Virus record (IMG/VR): IMGVR_UViG_3300042518_002072
Span: 1-22,147 of that record
DNA length: 22,147 nucleotides
DNA from: a virus
Direction: 5' to 3' (one strand)
Position 1 is the stretch's first letter. Every line of letters starts with the position of its first letter. This document shows, piece after piece, positions 1-7,794 of the stretch. A program made the translations under genes and the position numbers. The notes below the pieces were generated by a model. That model ran no database searches, was not told the origin of the DNA, and saw only the letters and a program-made list of their open reading frames with translations.

Positions 1-242
1 ACCTCCCTCGGTTTCCATAACCTTATCTTTGTCAATACGTGATACATATTGTCAAAATCAGCGATTGGCGCCTGGTTTGCTTTCCATTTCTCTGCTGGCA
101 AGCATGCCAAGTAAAGCGTGTCAATACCTTCCTTCAACAATGGAGCAAGGTGAATATTCTCGGAATTAAAACGACAGTCAAAGTCATGGTGCTCGCGAAG
201 CACGCTGCCAATCAATCCAGTGCTGCCAACTAAAACGTCCAT
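1..242 (-). CDS. NAD-dependent epimerase/dehydratase-like protein, N-terminal part (cut by window edge)
   Basis: An open frame of 80 codons starts at the ATG at 242 and runs off the window at base 1. The protein begins MDVLVGSTGLIGS, a beta strand followed by a GxxGxxG-type turn, the dinucleotide-binding signature of extended short-chain dehydrogenases (sugar-nucleotide epimerases and dehydratases). The ATG lies one base after the TGA of the head protein gene, so the two are probably translated together. Family knowledge suggests nucleotide-sugar modification for glycan decoration or host surface change, but the active-site Tyr-x-x-x-Lys lies outside the window, so substrate and activity are unknown. 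The Rossmann motif is seen; the enzyme class is inferred. Confidence 0.72.
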   Translation of the reverse strand, partial: MDVLVGSTGLIGSVLREHHDFDCRFNSENIHLAPLLKEGIDTLYLACLPAEKWKANQAPIADFDNMYHVLTKIRLWKPRE

Positions 243-243
243 C

Positions 244-924
244 TCAAACTGCCACTGCTGGCGCCTGCTGTCGGAAGTATTTTACGCTGCATCGACAGTT
301 CGCGCGGCATGCGCAGCGCTGCCCAGGAAGCGGCACGCTGCCAATGGGAACCATGCCGCGAGCTGCATAATTTAGGCAATCCTGACAATGCCTTGCCTGA
401 GAATCAAGAATACGCCGCATCAAAGTGTATCCTTGTTTTTCTTGCCGAATACTAGCTCCTTCCCAAAAACTGCCGCGTACACTTTGAGCATATAGGCCGA
501 TGCGAGCAAGAGACTGGGCAACAGAAACGCGACCGCCCAGAAGGTCATTAGCAAAATTCTGTAGGTAAGCATATTCCACGCGGAGACGCTGCCCGATGCG
601 CCCCCAGTCGGTAGCCACCATTGCTTCACGTCCGCCATTGCCGATAATTGCCGCCTGTACATGGACAAGCTTAAGCGCTTCCCTTACGCTTCCTTGCCAT
701 TGGTCCAGCGTAATATCGCCAGAGCCAAGCATACGTGTAAGACGCCGTAACTCAATACCAAGCCTGTTAATTCGACCATCCACCAATGCTTCCACTGCGC
801 GAGCGCTGAGAAAACGTCCATTAGCGCCGCGATACCGACCACTGATAGGGTCATAGCGCCAGGATGATTGATCAAAACGAGCAATGGCTTCGGAAAATTG
901 AGAAAGATCATTGAGGCTGGACAT
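244..924 (-). CDS. Phage minor head / MuF-like head morphogenesis protein
   Basis: A 226-residue protein encoded directly after the portal gene, whose end it overlaps by 17 bases. The C-terminal 45 residues are Cys-rich and carry CxxC followed by YAARGMVPIGSVPLPG and then CACRANCRC, a pattern typical of the C-terminal part of MuF/gp7-type head proteins that sit next to portals. The N-terminal part has the stretch GRYRGANGRFLSARAV and then a predicted helical region. Such proteins are minor capsid components involved in head assembly or carried into the host. Position after the portal supports the call. It is shorter than full-length SPP1 gp7-type proteins, so it may be a reduced form. No catalytic function is claimed. 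Confidence 0.72.
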   Translation of the reverse strand: MSSLNDLSQFSEAIARFDQSSWRYDPISGRYRGANGRFLSARAVEALVDGRINRLGIELRRLTRMLGSGDITLDQWQGSVREALKLVHVQAAIIGNGGREAMVATDWGRIGQRLRVEYAYLQNFANDLLGGRVSVAQSLARIGLYAQSVRGSFWEGASIRQEKQGYTLMRRILDSQARHCQDCLNYAARGMVPIGSVPLPGQRCACRANCRCSVKYFRQQAPAVAV

Positions 925-3013
925 CCTCTGCCTCCAGAATATCCTTGAAGCGCTCAGGCGCTTCCTTTTTCCATTGATTCAATGCAGCGGAAATGTCCTC
1001 TTCATCAATAAGAGAAGCTTCATCAATGTCAGCAAGAATGAGCCCGCTTGTTTTTAATGGCTCAATGGCGTCCGTTTTACTGCTGACCATTTTCGCAGGC
1101 CCCTTACGCTCAGGATCGGGATCGGCTGCACGTTTGCGGCGCACGATTGTTTGGCGCTCTTCTTTGCTCATGGCTTGAGCTTTTGCCTGGGGAAGACACT
1201 TCGGCTTGCCTTCCTTTTCTTCGCGAGCGCCGCAAGGGCCAAGGATTTCACCATTGGCTCCAATCCTCACCCACTTTTCTTTGAACCATTTGTCAAGATC
1301 ATCTGCGTGCAAATCACCTTCGTCGCTCTTGAAGGCGCCAGCTAGGGATCCGTGCTTCTTCTTGTACATTTGCTTGTATTGCTGCACTACATAGCCACTT
1401 GCATAGGCAGAAGGCCACACTTTAAATTTTGCCTTGGCGGCACTCACCGCACGAGAATGAAGCTCGGCATCGGTGAATTTTACGTCACCACGAATTTCTT
1501 CTAGATCACGAGGCAAGAAAAGGCCAGCAGCACTATCTTCCCGACTGTCTTCCACTTCCCTGCTTCCATCCATGGGAAGCGTGCCATTTTCTTCATTCAT
1601 TGGATCACGCCCACCAGGAGGAACAGCAAGCTTGCCTCCATTTCCACCCCCATTTTGAGTGGAGCCACCCCCGCCTTGAGTGGGAAGCTCGCGAATGACA
1701 GATGGATCCAGAGTAAGCTCCATGCTCCACTCAGAGCCACCATAACGAGCGTCCGCCACTTCCTTCGGACTCAGCACGCCAAGCTGAATGTAACGGCCAT
1801 CTACAGCCGCCACGCGAGCCCTTACGTCAGCCATTTCGCGCTCATTAAGCTCGAACAATGGATTGAAAGAGATGCGCCATGATTCGGGAAGCTCTCCCTT
1901 CGTTGGGCCTTCTTTGCTAAGCATGATGTATTCCATTAGCTTCTTGACAGGACGCTTAAAATGCGTGCCTTGGTAATCCGCTAAGGTTTTTGCGAAATCA
2001 CGCTCTTCACTGCGACCAGTGGAGCCCAAACCGCCAGGGCTTTCGCCAAATAGAACAGTATGAGGAATTTTGCTGGCGCCAATAATATCCACGCGAAGCT
2101 TTTCAAGGATTTCTCCAATGCCACCAAAGTTGCGACTAATAAATTCAAGCTCTTCCTTTTCGGCGTCAATCGCATAGCCACGATAAATGCTCTTGCTCAT
2201 GTCATTCACTTGCAAGCGATCACGAATGGAGCTTTCCTTGCCAGCAGCAAGCATTGCTGCTAAGCCCCTCACCTTGTGAACAAAAATATCAAACTCCGTA
2301 AGAAGTGTGGCAGCAGAATTAAGTCCAGTCCAATAATGACGAAAGCTGTCATAAACAGTTTGCAAACTGCTCATGCCCCAGCCATAATTACGCTGCCTCA
2401 CACGATAAGGCAACCAATCGCCATCAAAACGCAAAATCCTATCTTTATGAATATAAGAAAGCGTCGGTTCGTTAATTAAATCTCCAGAGATGATCTGATA
2501 ATAAGTGGCTTTTGAATAGTCGTATAAGTTTTCTTCGTTGATAACTGGGGCAATTTGCCATCTATCAAGACATTCAATTTCTTCAATGCGACGGATGTTA
2601 CGTTTATCGACAGGCATGTAAGCGGGACGCCCATCGTCAATAAAGAGAAGTAGACAAGCACCCCCATAAAGGCGGGAGTTTTTGGCTGCAAGGTTGAGCT
2701 GTTCAAGAATGTAGAGGTCTTCAATCGTTTGCTCAATGCCTTGTACTTCCTCGGCTCTTACGCCGTCACCACCGAACAACACTTTAAAGCCTTTCCTCGT
2801 GGCTTGATCGGCGTAGATGTCAACAATGCGGCGAGGTAGCCATTCGCCATAGAGATTTTCAAGGTCCTCTTGCGGCAGGAAGACGGTGGCCGTAGTTTTC
2901 GTGTACTGACTCTTATCACGACCAGTCCCCATGCCAATCAGCACGTTTTGAAGGCCGTCTGAACGGATGCCACCTGCCGTAGCATGCCCCAAATCAATTG
3001 CTTCGCCTTCCAT
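908..3013 (-). CDS. Phage portal protein (DUF1073-like) with a C-terminal DUF5872-like extension
   Basis: A 701-residue protein. Residues about 35-440 resemble DUF1073-type portal proteins: LPRRIVDIYADQATRKGF near the N-terminus, then the central segment with IGASKIPHTVLFGESPGGL and the helical stem that follows. The portal forms the dodecameric channel at one capsid vertex through which DNA is packaged and to which the tail attaches. Residues about 447-460 form a Gly-rich linker. Residues about 518-645 form a separate basic domain with KAKFKVWPSAYASGYVV, then LDKWFKEKWVRIG, GPCGAREEKEGKPKC and many Lys/Arg, resembling the small DUF5872 domain of phage proteins; its job is unknown. The ATG at 3013 is the only start that keeps the full portal N-terminus. 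The gene is divergent from the terminase operon, separated by 74 bases. The portal call is firm; the domain name of the extension is from memory. Confidence 0.85.
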   Translation of the reverse strand: MEGEAIDLGHATAGGIRSDGLQNVLIGMGTGRDKSQYTKTTATVFLPQEDLENLYGEWLPRRIVDIYADQATRKGFKVLFGGDGVRAEEVQGIEQTIEDLYILEQLNLAAKNSRLYGGACLLLFIDDGRPAYMPVDKRNIRRIEEIECLDRWQIAPVINEENLYDYSKATYYQIISGDLINEPTLSYIHKDRILRFDGDWLPYRVRQRNYGWGMSSLQTVYDSFRHYWTGLNSAATLLTEFDIFVHKVRGLAAMLAAGKESSIRDRLQVNDMSKSIYRGYAIDAEKEELEFISRNFGGIGEILEKLRVDIIGASKIPHTVLFGESPGGLGSTGRSEERDFAKTLADYQGTHFKRPVKKLMEYIMLSKEGPTKGELPESWRISFNPLFELNEREMADVRARVAAVDGRYIQLGVLSPKEVADARYGGSEWSMELTLDPSVIRELPTQGGGGSTQNGGGNGGKLAVPPGGRDPMNEENGTLPMDGSREVEDSREDSAAGLFLPRDLEEIRGDVKFTDAELHSRAVSAAKAKFKVWPSAYASGYVVQQYKQMYKKKHGSLAGAFKSDEGDLHADDLDKWFKEKWVRIGANGEILGPCGAREEKEGKPKCLPQAKAQAMSKEERQTIVRRKRAADPDPERKGPAKMVSSKTDAIEPLKTSGLILADIDEASLIDEEDISAALNQWKKEAPERFKDILEAEDVQPQ

Positions 3014-3038
3014 AACGAACGCTAATGGCTATGTTGTA

Positions 3039-3067
3039 TTGCTTTTAGTCTAATTCCTGGATACATT
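3039..3067 (+). promoter_or_regulatory. Candidate sigma70-type promoter for the terminase operon
   Basis: TTGCTT at 3039-3044 and TACATT at 3062-3067 are separated by 17 bases, in the short divergent gap between the portal gene and the nuclease gene. The spacing is ideal and the position fits, about 20 bases upstream of the ATG at 3088, but both hexamers deviate from consensus. It was chosen by eye. Confidence 0.35.
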
Positions 3068-3087
3068 GTCCGTAGAAGCTGGCCATT

Positions 3088-3582
3088 ATGGACTGGTTAA
3101 TGCCACTCACCTTTGCCTTCACTCCTGATCAGCGCCAACGGGCTCGTGATGAAGCTTTTCGCAGGCAGTCTCTCAACGAAAAGCAAGGCAAAAAAGGCAG
3201 GAACAATGGGGCGGAGAAAGGAGATTTAGCACTACGCCATCACTTACTCGGAGCTGCGGGAGAAATGGCAGTCGCCGCGATGCTTGGCATAGAAGATAAG
3301 CTCTACCAAGAAACAGAGGCAAAACGTGGCTCTGCGGATCTTCCTCCAAATATTGATGTTAAAACTCGCTCCAAACATTATTACGATTTAATAGTGCAAC
3401 TAGACGAAAGTCCAGGTAAGATATTGGTGCTCGTCACGATTCAAAATCGCATTACCCTCATCCATGGCTGGATCAAGGCTGGTGATGCAATGAAGGAACA
3501 ATGGAAAAAAGATCCAGCAGGTGGGCGCCTCGCATATTTTGTCCCCAAAACTGAACTACTTTCTTTGTCTTTACTGAAGTGA
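3088..3582 (+). CDS. Small PD-(D/E)XK-type nuclease-like protein encoded just before the large terminase
   Basis: A 164-residue protein with a basic N-terminal third and a core that reads GAAGEMAVAAMLG (E59), then GSADLPPNIDVKTRS (D84, D90-V-K92), then a strand-rich tail. An early Glu in a helix followed by Asp and D-x-K on adjacent strands is the arrangement of restriction-endonuclease-like nucleases. The final TGA overlaps the GTG start of the terminase gene by 4 bases (GTGA), so the two are translationally coupled. Its place where a small terminase subunit is often found suggests a packaging-linked or recombination role, but it does not look like a small terminase. The ATG at 3088 was chosen; an in-frame ATG lies four codons downstream at 3100. 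Motifs are seen; nuclease activity is inferred. Confidence 0.6.
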   Translation: MDWLMPLTFAFTPDQRQRARDEAFRRQSLNEKQGKKGRNNGAEKGDLALRHHLLGAAGEMAVAAMLGIEDKLYQETEAKRGSADLPPNIDVKTRSKHYYDLIVQLDESPGKILVLVTIQNRITLIHGWIKAGDAMKEQWKKDPAGGRLAYFVPKTELLSLSLLK

Positions 3583-6314
3583 ACCTTACTTGCAGTCAAT
3601 TCGCTAAGCACGCCCTCGGCCTAGAACTTTATCCAGCACAGGCTCGCATTCTGGATGAATTTTTTCAGCCAGGAAAGTCTCATGCAGTGTGGGCCTTGGG
3701 GCGCCGCTGTGTCGTAGCCGATACGCTTGTGGCGACCAATATTGGCATGGTTGAAATTGGTTCGCTTGCTGGACTAGGCGATGCTATTGATGATGAATGG
3801 GAGCATTGCAGTCTAGAAGTTGCGCAGCCTCGCAATGAGAGGAGAGAAGCATCCCGCTTTTACAAGGGCGGCAAGCAGGATATTATTCGCATTCGCACTT
3901 CTCGCGGTTTTGAAGTGGCAGGCACTCCCAACCACCCAGTGATGGTGATGAGCGAAAATGGCGTTCACGAATGGCGTCCCCTTGGGGAATTAAAGCAAGG
4001 CGATCAAGTGGTCACTCGGCCTGGTGCGGATTTATGGTCTGACAGTCGTCCGTTTATCGCTCATCTTGCCCACAAAGCAGAAGAAGCCGCGCAGCTATCT
4101 CCTTATTCCAAGCCAATTCAGCCACCTTCTAGTCTGACTGAAGATTTTGCCTACGCGCTTGGCGTATTAGTAGGGGATGGATCCTGGACAATGAAAAGTG
4201 GCATCCAAGTGACTTCTCACGAAGATGATGCATCATTCATGAGTCAATCCTTGGAGCGAGGACTTGGCGTGCCTTTCACGCTTAAAAGGGACAATCGTCG
4301 CTTGTCTACATGCTCATTGAATTTCTGCTCGCAACATTACAGGCGTTTTTTGAGCGATCTTGGGTGGACTATTGATATTAAGCGAGATCAAAAACGCATA
4401 CCTTGGGTGATCATGCAATCCCCGCGATCCATTGTTTGCGCATTTCTTTCGGGACTATTTGATACCGATGGATGTGTAGAGAAAAATGGTCAGGCTATTT
4501 CGTTCAGCACAGCATGTGAAATGCTGGCACGAGAAGTGCATATGCTTCTTTTTAATCTTGGGATTGTCTCTACGATCAAGGCCAAAAAAGTACGAGGAAA
4601 AAATTATTGGATTATCGTACTCCTTGGCCTTGAGGCACGTCAACAGTTTTGCCGCGACATTAGCTTTCGCTTGCCACGTAAGCAGTTAAAAGCTCTTGAC
4701 GGTCTCAGCGTAGCCCGAGATGGCGGCAATTCGTTGGCCATCCCCCACCAAAAAGAATGGTTACGACGACTCGCTAATGACTTGGGGCACAGAAAAGGTG
4801 ATGGTCTGCTTAGTAAAATCCGCGCATGCGTTGGCAACGCTATCAAGGGCGGAAAAGAAGAGTTCAATGCAAGGCGTCTTCCTGGATTGATCAAGCTTCT
4901 TGATGAAAATAATATTCGCGGAGAAGCTGCTCATCATTTTAGGGATTTGAAAGATGTTCGCTATTTTTACGATCCAATAGCAAGCATTAAGAAAGAGCCC
5001 CAGCAAGAAGTGTTTGATTTTCATGTGCCAGTTAGCAATGCTTTTGTCGCAAACGGCATAGTCAATCACAACAGCGGCAAAACCTTGATGGCTGCAGTGG
5101 CATGCCTCTATATGTGCTTTGTTTTAGAAGAAGAATATCGCCGCAAAGTTAGAAAAGGGGAGCGATGGTACGTGGTGACGGTGGCCAACAGCCAAGATCA
5201 GGCCCGTATTGCTCTGAACAACATCCGCCAATTAATCATTGAAAGTCCCTTCGCTCAAGAAATTGTTCGCGAAACTGCCGACATCATTGAACTCAGCAAT
5301 AATTGCGTGTTCAAGGCCATCCCCACGTCTGGACGAGCTGCTCGTGGTCTCGCTTGCGCTGGCGCAGTATTTGACGAACTTGCCTTTGCTAACGAGGGCG
5401 ATGCAAACAGTGGTGGTCGTGGCATCTATGACGCTCTATCGCCTGCCATTGCACAGTTTGGAGGCAAGGGGCGCATCCTTGAACTGTCCTCTCCCTGGCT
5501 GACTGACGGCATCTTCTACCAGCATTTCAAAGAGGCAAGCTCCGGCAGGTTTCGTTTTATGCAAGCAGTGAATCTCCCAACATGGGAGATGAACCCAAGT
5601 ATTTCTCAAGAGTTTCTCGACGCAGAAAGACAGCGCGACCCCGAAAAGTTTAAGGTGGAATATGGGGCTCAATTCGCGAGTAATCTTTCAGCCCTTGTTG
5701 CAAGCGATGTTATTGATGCCTGTATTGATGATCGCCGCGCAGCACTACCACCACGCCCTGAATTCCAGGGAGCTTACGTCCTTGCCCTTGACCCCGCCCG
5801 TGGTGGCGTTGGCCGCGACGATTACACTGCTTGTATTGTTCACTACGAAAATGGCACTCTTGTCGTGGATAAGTTCCATTCGTTTGTTGCTGATTTTGAA
5901 ATCAATGGGAGGATGGAAGTCAATATCAATGCAGTGGAAGATTGGATTAAGGAGCAGCATCGCCTATATGTGTTTGACACGATTGTGATGGACCAGTTCA
6001 ACAGCGCTGGCACCATCCAAAGCTTGGCCAGTGATTTGCCCATCACGGAACTAACTTGGACAGTTAGTTCAAAAATGAAAGCTTTTAGCAAAATGCGAGA
6101 GCTGTTCAATGCAGGACAAATTAATGTCTATCGCCACGAAAAAGCAATTATGCAGCTCAAGAATTTAACCGTGGTGTATAAACCAAGCGGGCAATGGAGT
6201 GTAACTGGTGGTAAAGCCACTGGTATTGACGACTTGGCATTTGCAATGGCTGGTGCCATTCTTGCCGCGAGTAAAGATGATGACATTGGCTGGATCGAAA
6301 GCTTAATCTCCTAG
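3579..6314 (+). CDS. terL: Terminase large subunit interrupted by an intein
   Basis: The 911-residue precursor contains a 456-residue terminase and a 455-residue intein (C44-N498). Joining residues 1-43 to 499 onward restores ALGRR-SGKT, the Walker A motif of the packaging ATPase. Walker B is VFDE (D599, E600). The C-terminal nuclease domain has LALDPARG (D738), VMDQFNSAGT (D805) and GIDDLAFA (D884/D885), the three-metal-ligand pattern of RNase H-like terminase nucleases. The protein cuts phage DNA and drives it into the prohead through the portal. Translation starts at GTG 3579, overlapping the nuclease gene stop. Excised length is normal for a TerL. Packaging activity requires splicing, since the intein splits the ATP-binding loop. 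Confidence 0.93.
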   Translation: MNLTCSQFAKHALGLELYPAQARILDEFFQPGKSHAVWALGRRCVVADTLVATNIGMVEIGSLAGLGDAIDDEWEHCSLEVAQPRNERREASRFYKGGKQDIIRIRTSRGFEVAGTPNHPVMVMSENGVHEWRPLGELKQGDQVVTRPGADLWSDSRPFIAHLAHKAEEAAQLSPYSKPIQPPSSLTEDFAYALGVLVGDGSWTMKSGIQVTSHEDDASFMSQSLERGLGVPFTLKRDNRRLSTCSLNFCSQHYRRFLSDLGWTIDIKRDQKRIPWVIMQSPRSIVCAFLSGLFDTDGCVEKNGQAISFSTACEMLAREVHMLLFNLGIVSTIKAKKVRGKNYWIIVLLGLEARQQFCRDISFRLPRKQLKALDGLSVARDGGNSLAIPHQKEWLRRLANDLGHRKGDGLLSKIRACVGNAIKGGKEEFNARRLPGLIKLLDENNIRGEAAHHFRDLKDVRYFYDPIASIKKEPQQEVFDFHVPVSNAFVANGIVNHNSGKTLMAAVACLYMCFVLEEEYRRKVRKGERWYVVTVANSQDQARIALNNIRQLIIESPFAQEIVRETADIIELSNNCVFKAIPTSGRAARGLACAGAVFDELAFANEGDANSGGRGIYDALSPAIAQFGGKGRILELSSPWLTDGIFYQHFKEASSGRFRFMQAVNLPTWEMNPSISQEFLDAERQRDPEKFKVEYGAQFASNLSALVASDVIDACIDDRRAALPPRPEFQGAYVLALDPARGGVGRDDYTACIVHYENGTLVVDKFHSFVADFEINGRMEVNINAVEDWIKEQHRLYVFDTIVMDQFNSAGTIQSLASDLPITELTWTVSSKMKAFSKMRELFNAGQINVYRHEKAIMQLKNLTVVYKPSGQWSVTGGKATGIDDLAFAMAGAILAASKDDDIGWIESLIS
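3708..5072 (+). mobile_element. Intein with LAGLIDADG homing endonuclease, inserted in the terminase Walker A
   Basis: The intein spans precursor residues C44 to N498. The N-terminal splicing block starts CVVADTLVAT (nucleophile Cys1). Block B is GTPNHP (Thr116, His119). Two LAGLIDADG motifs follow: LGVLVGDG at 194-201 (D200) and LSGLFDTDG at 290-298 (D297). The C-terminal block is VPVSNAFVANGIVNHN with the penultimate His and terminal Asn, and the +1 residue is Ser499. All residues needed for protein splicing and the acidic pairs of a homing endonuclease are present, so it looks active on both counts. The endonuclease would be expected to cut intein-free terminase genes at this site. Confidence 0.93.
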
Positions 6315-6345
6315 TATGATTTTCAAACAATAGTTCTGTCATGAA

Positions 6346-6609
6346 GTGACTTATTGCAAATTAACTATGCAGGAAACTAAATTCCTCGTAGCACTATTAG
6401 AAAACGCTCCCACTAGCAAGCAAACCTCTCTCCAGCTTCTTGCTGCGGAACATCTATATATTCCTACATTGCTCCCAAAGCTTAAAGCTCATGTCAAGCG
6501 CTTAAAAGAAGAGGAGCAGTTGGAGCGCTCTTGGGAAGCAGATGCCACTGATGACGACTACATGCCAGACCATGACGGCAGTGAAAGTTTAAGAGAATAT
6601 GACGCTTGA
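6346..6609 (+). CDS. Small hypothetical protein after terL
   Basis: An 87-residue frame with GTG at 6346; an in-frame ATG at 6367 would give 80 residues beginning MQETKFLVALLENAP. The middle is helical with heptad-like Leu (LLPKLKAHVKRLKEEEQLERSW), and the tail is strongly acidic (DATDDDYMPDHD). Not recognised. It follows terL on the same strand with a 31-base gap and overlaps the start of the next small frame by 11 bases. A packaging accessory role is possible from position only. Neither start has a clear ribosome binding site. Confidence 0.55.
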   Translation: MTYCKLTMQETKFLVALLENAPTSKQTSLQLLAAEHLYIPTLLPKLKAHVKRLKEEEQLERSWEADATDDDYMPDHDGSESLREYDA

Positions 6610-6796
6610 CCATCGTCGTGTTATGATTTCAAAGCTTTCGCGAAGCACGCTGGCCAGCGTTTTAAAAGAACAGTATCGGGGGATGCTGTTCGTTGCCACA
6701 ATGGATCGAAGGCCATGGGCCGACCCATGGTTAAAAGCTGTACAACGGCGGATTGAAGCCCCGCCTTCAGCACCTTTGCTCCTCACGCCCTTGTAG
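6599..6796 (+). CDS. Small hypothetical protein, possible
   Basis: A 65-residue frame from the ATG at 6599, inside the end of the preceding gene, or from the ATG at 6623. The protein (MISKLSRSTLASVLKEQYRG, then MDRRPWADPWLKAVQRRIEA) has amphipathic helix character and a Trp pair. The stop codon lies within the first ten bases of the tRNA that follows. Nothing recognisable. Support is limited to its place in a co-directional row of genes and reasonable composition. Confidence 0.38.
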   Translation: MTLDHRRVMISKLSRSTLASVLKEQYRGMLFVATMDRRPWADPWLKAVQRRIEAPPSAPLLLTPL

Positions 6797-6860
6797 CCCA
6801 ACAGGTAGAGGCCCGAACCTTAAAAGTTCGACAGTGCGGGTCCGAATCCCGCCAAGGGTA
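6787..6860 (+). tRNA. tRNA with UAA anticodon (Leu by anticodon), short variable region
   Basis: Acceptor stem GCCCTTG (6787-6793) pairs with CAAGGGT (6853-6859) with one G-U. T8 and A9 follow. The D arm is GCC/GGC (6796-6798 and 6810-6812) around a loop containing GG. The anticodon stem CGAAC/GTTCG (6814-6818, 6826-6830) encloses CTTAAAA with anticodon TAA at 6821-6823. The variable region is only ACAGT (6831-6835). The T arm is GCGGG TCCGAAT CCCGC (6836-6852), and the discriminator is A6860. No CCA is encoded. The anticodon reads UUA, but the long variable arm normal for tRNA-Leu is missing. Confidence 0.82.
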
Positions 6861-6889
6861 TTAAAATCAAGCGAGCGCATCCAATCTCC

Positions 6890-7537
6890 GTGCTCAAGCG
6901 TTGCTCAAAGTGTTTGATCGCCAAACCGCTGGGGGAGTTTGGACCCAGGAAGAATAGTACTGACGGGCTAAATGGGCATTGCCGTAAATGTATTGCTTTA
7001 AAAAACAAAAAATGGAAAAAAGAAAATCCAATACGGTATCTTTGTTCAATGATGCTTGCGCAGGCCAAGCGAAGAGCAGCGGACTATGGGCGAGATTTCA
7101 ATTTGACACTTGAGGATGTACTTGAAGTCGTCGTGGTTGAATGCCCAGTGCTGAAAACACCACTTCGCTGGGAGTATCAACATGGACTAGGGCAACCCGA
7201 CGAACGGTCGCCATCACTAGATCGCATTGACAATTCCCGTGGGTATATCAAGGGCAATATTGCAATAATCAGCCACCGCGCTAATTCAATAAAAAACTGC
7301 TTGACTGTTAATCAAATTAAGTCATTATTTGAATACGTTTCACTGCCACAGCAGGGAGCTGTTGATCAGCTTCGTCCAGTGGTTAAAAAACCAAAATACA
7401 CGCGAATGTCGCAAGAAGAGATGCAACTTATTCGTGATCTCCATAGCAAAGGCTGGAGTTGCAGGAAGATCGCGGCTGTGGTCACGCAATCAAAAAGCTC
7501 TATTGCGGCTTTTATTCGCCAAGAGCTCCCATGCTAA
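6890..7537 (+). CDS. HNH-type (zinc-finger) homing endonuclease
   Basis: A 215-residue protein with GTG start at 6890. The N-terminus is a Cys4 zinc-finger module (C5, C8, C31, C34). The catalytic-like region reads SPSLDRIDNSRGYIKGNIAII (about residues 107-127), a signature common in small phage HNH / His-Me finger endonucleases. The C-terminal 45 residues contain a helix-turn-helix (GWSCRKIAAVV, then SKSSIAAFI) that could recognise DNA. The gene sits 29 bases downstream of the tRNA and is probably a freestanding mobile endonuclease gene. A relative with the same Cys4 and LDRID architecture but no C-terminal HTH lies at 13082-13702. Target site unknown. Confidence 0.78.
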   Translation: MLKRCSKCLIAKPLGEFGPRKNSTDGLNGHCRKCIALKNKKWKKENPIRYLCSMMLAQAKRRAADYGRDFNLTLEDVLEVVVVECPVLKTPLRWEYQHGLGQPDERSPSLDRIDNSRGYIKGNIAIISHRANSIKNCLTVNQIKSLFEYVSLPQQGAVDQLRPVVKKPKYTRMSQEEMQLIRDLHSKGWSCRKIAAVVTQSKSSIAAFIRQELPC

Positions 7538-7617
7538 GCTGAAAAGACGTTCACCCCAGCGATGGGGCGCATGAACAGCACGGTACGGAACGGGACTGTG
7601 CATCATCGGGAACCATC

Positions 7618-7737
7618 ATGAACCCTCTTGCTCTGATCAAGCAGCAGCTTGAGAAAGCTGCTCGTCTGCGTGAAGCTCAACATGCTTCTCTCGTTTATCG
7701 CGGTGTTGCTTATGTGCCCAAGCCACACTGGTTTTGA
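7618..7737 (+). CDS. 39-residue protein with DUF4278-like YRGVAY motif
   Basis: The ATG at 7618 opens a 40-codon frame ending TGA at 7735-7737. The peptide has an amphipathic helix (IKQQLEKAARLREAQHA) followed by SLVYRGVAYVPKPHWF. The Y-R-G-V-x-Y motif resembles the short DUF4278 proteins frequent in cyanobacteria and their phages, whose role is unknown. It is the last gene of the plus-strand run, ending 20 bases before a strong terminator. A small hairpin (GCACGGT/ACTGTGC, 7578-7601) lies just upstream. Confidence 0.6.
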   Translation: MNPLALIKQQLEKAARLREAQHASLVYRGVAYVPKPHWF

Positions 7738-7757
7738 GCATTAAGCAAATAATCATT

Positions 7758-7779
7758 GGGAGCGAAAGCTCCCTTTTTT
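7758..7779 (+). terminator. Rho-independent terminator of the terminase operon
   Basis: GGGAGC (7758-7763), GAAA tetraloop, GCTCCC (7768-7773), then six T. Strong stem with GNRA-type loop and U-tract, placed between the plus-strand operon and the convergent minus-strand genes. Confidence 0.88.
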
Positions 7780-7794
7780 GCTGCCTTGAGACAA

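Noticed and set aside
39-233. 64-codon plus-strand frame at the left edge
   Set aside because: The opposite strand carries a Rossmann-motif frame that starts one base after the head gene; the plus frame has no features.
3579-6314. Two separate terminase pieces with an intervening gene
   Set aside because: The frame is continuous, and the intervening part has complete intein splicing blocks at both junctions.
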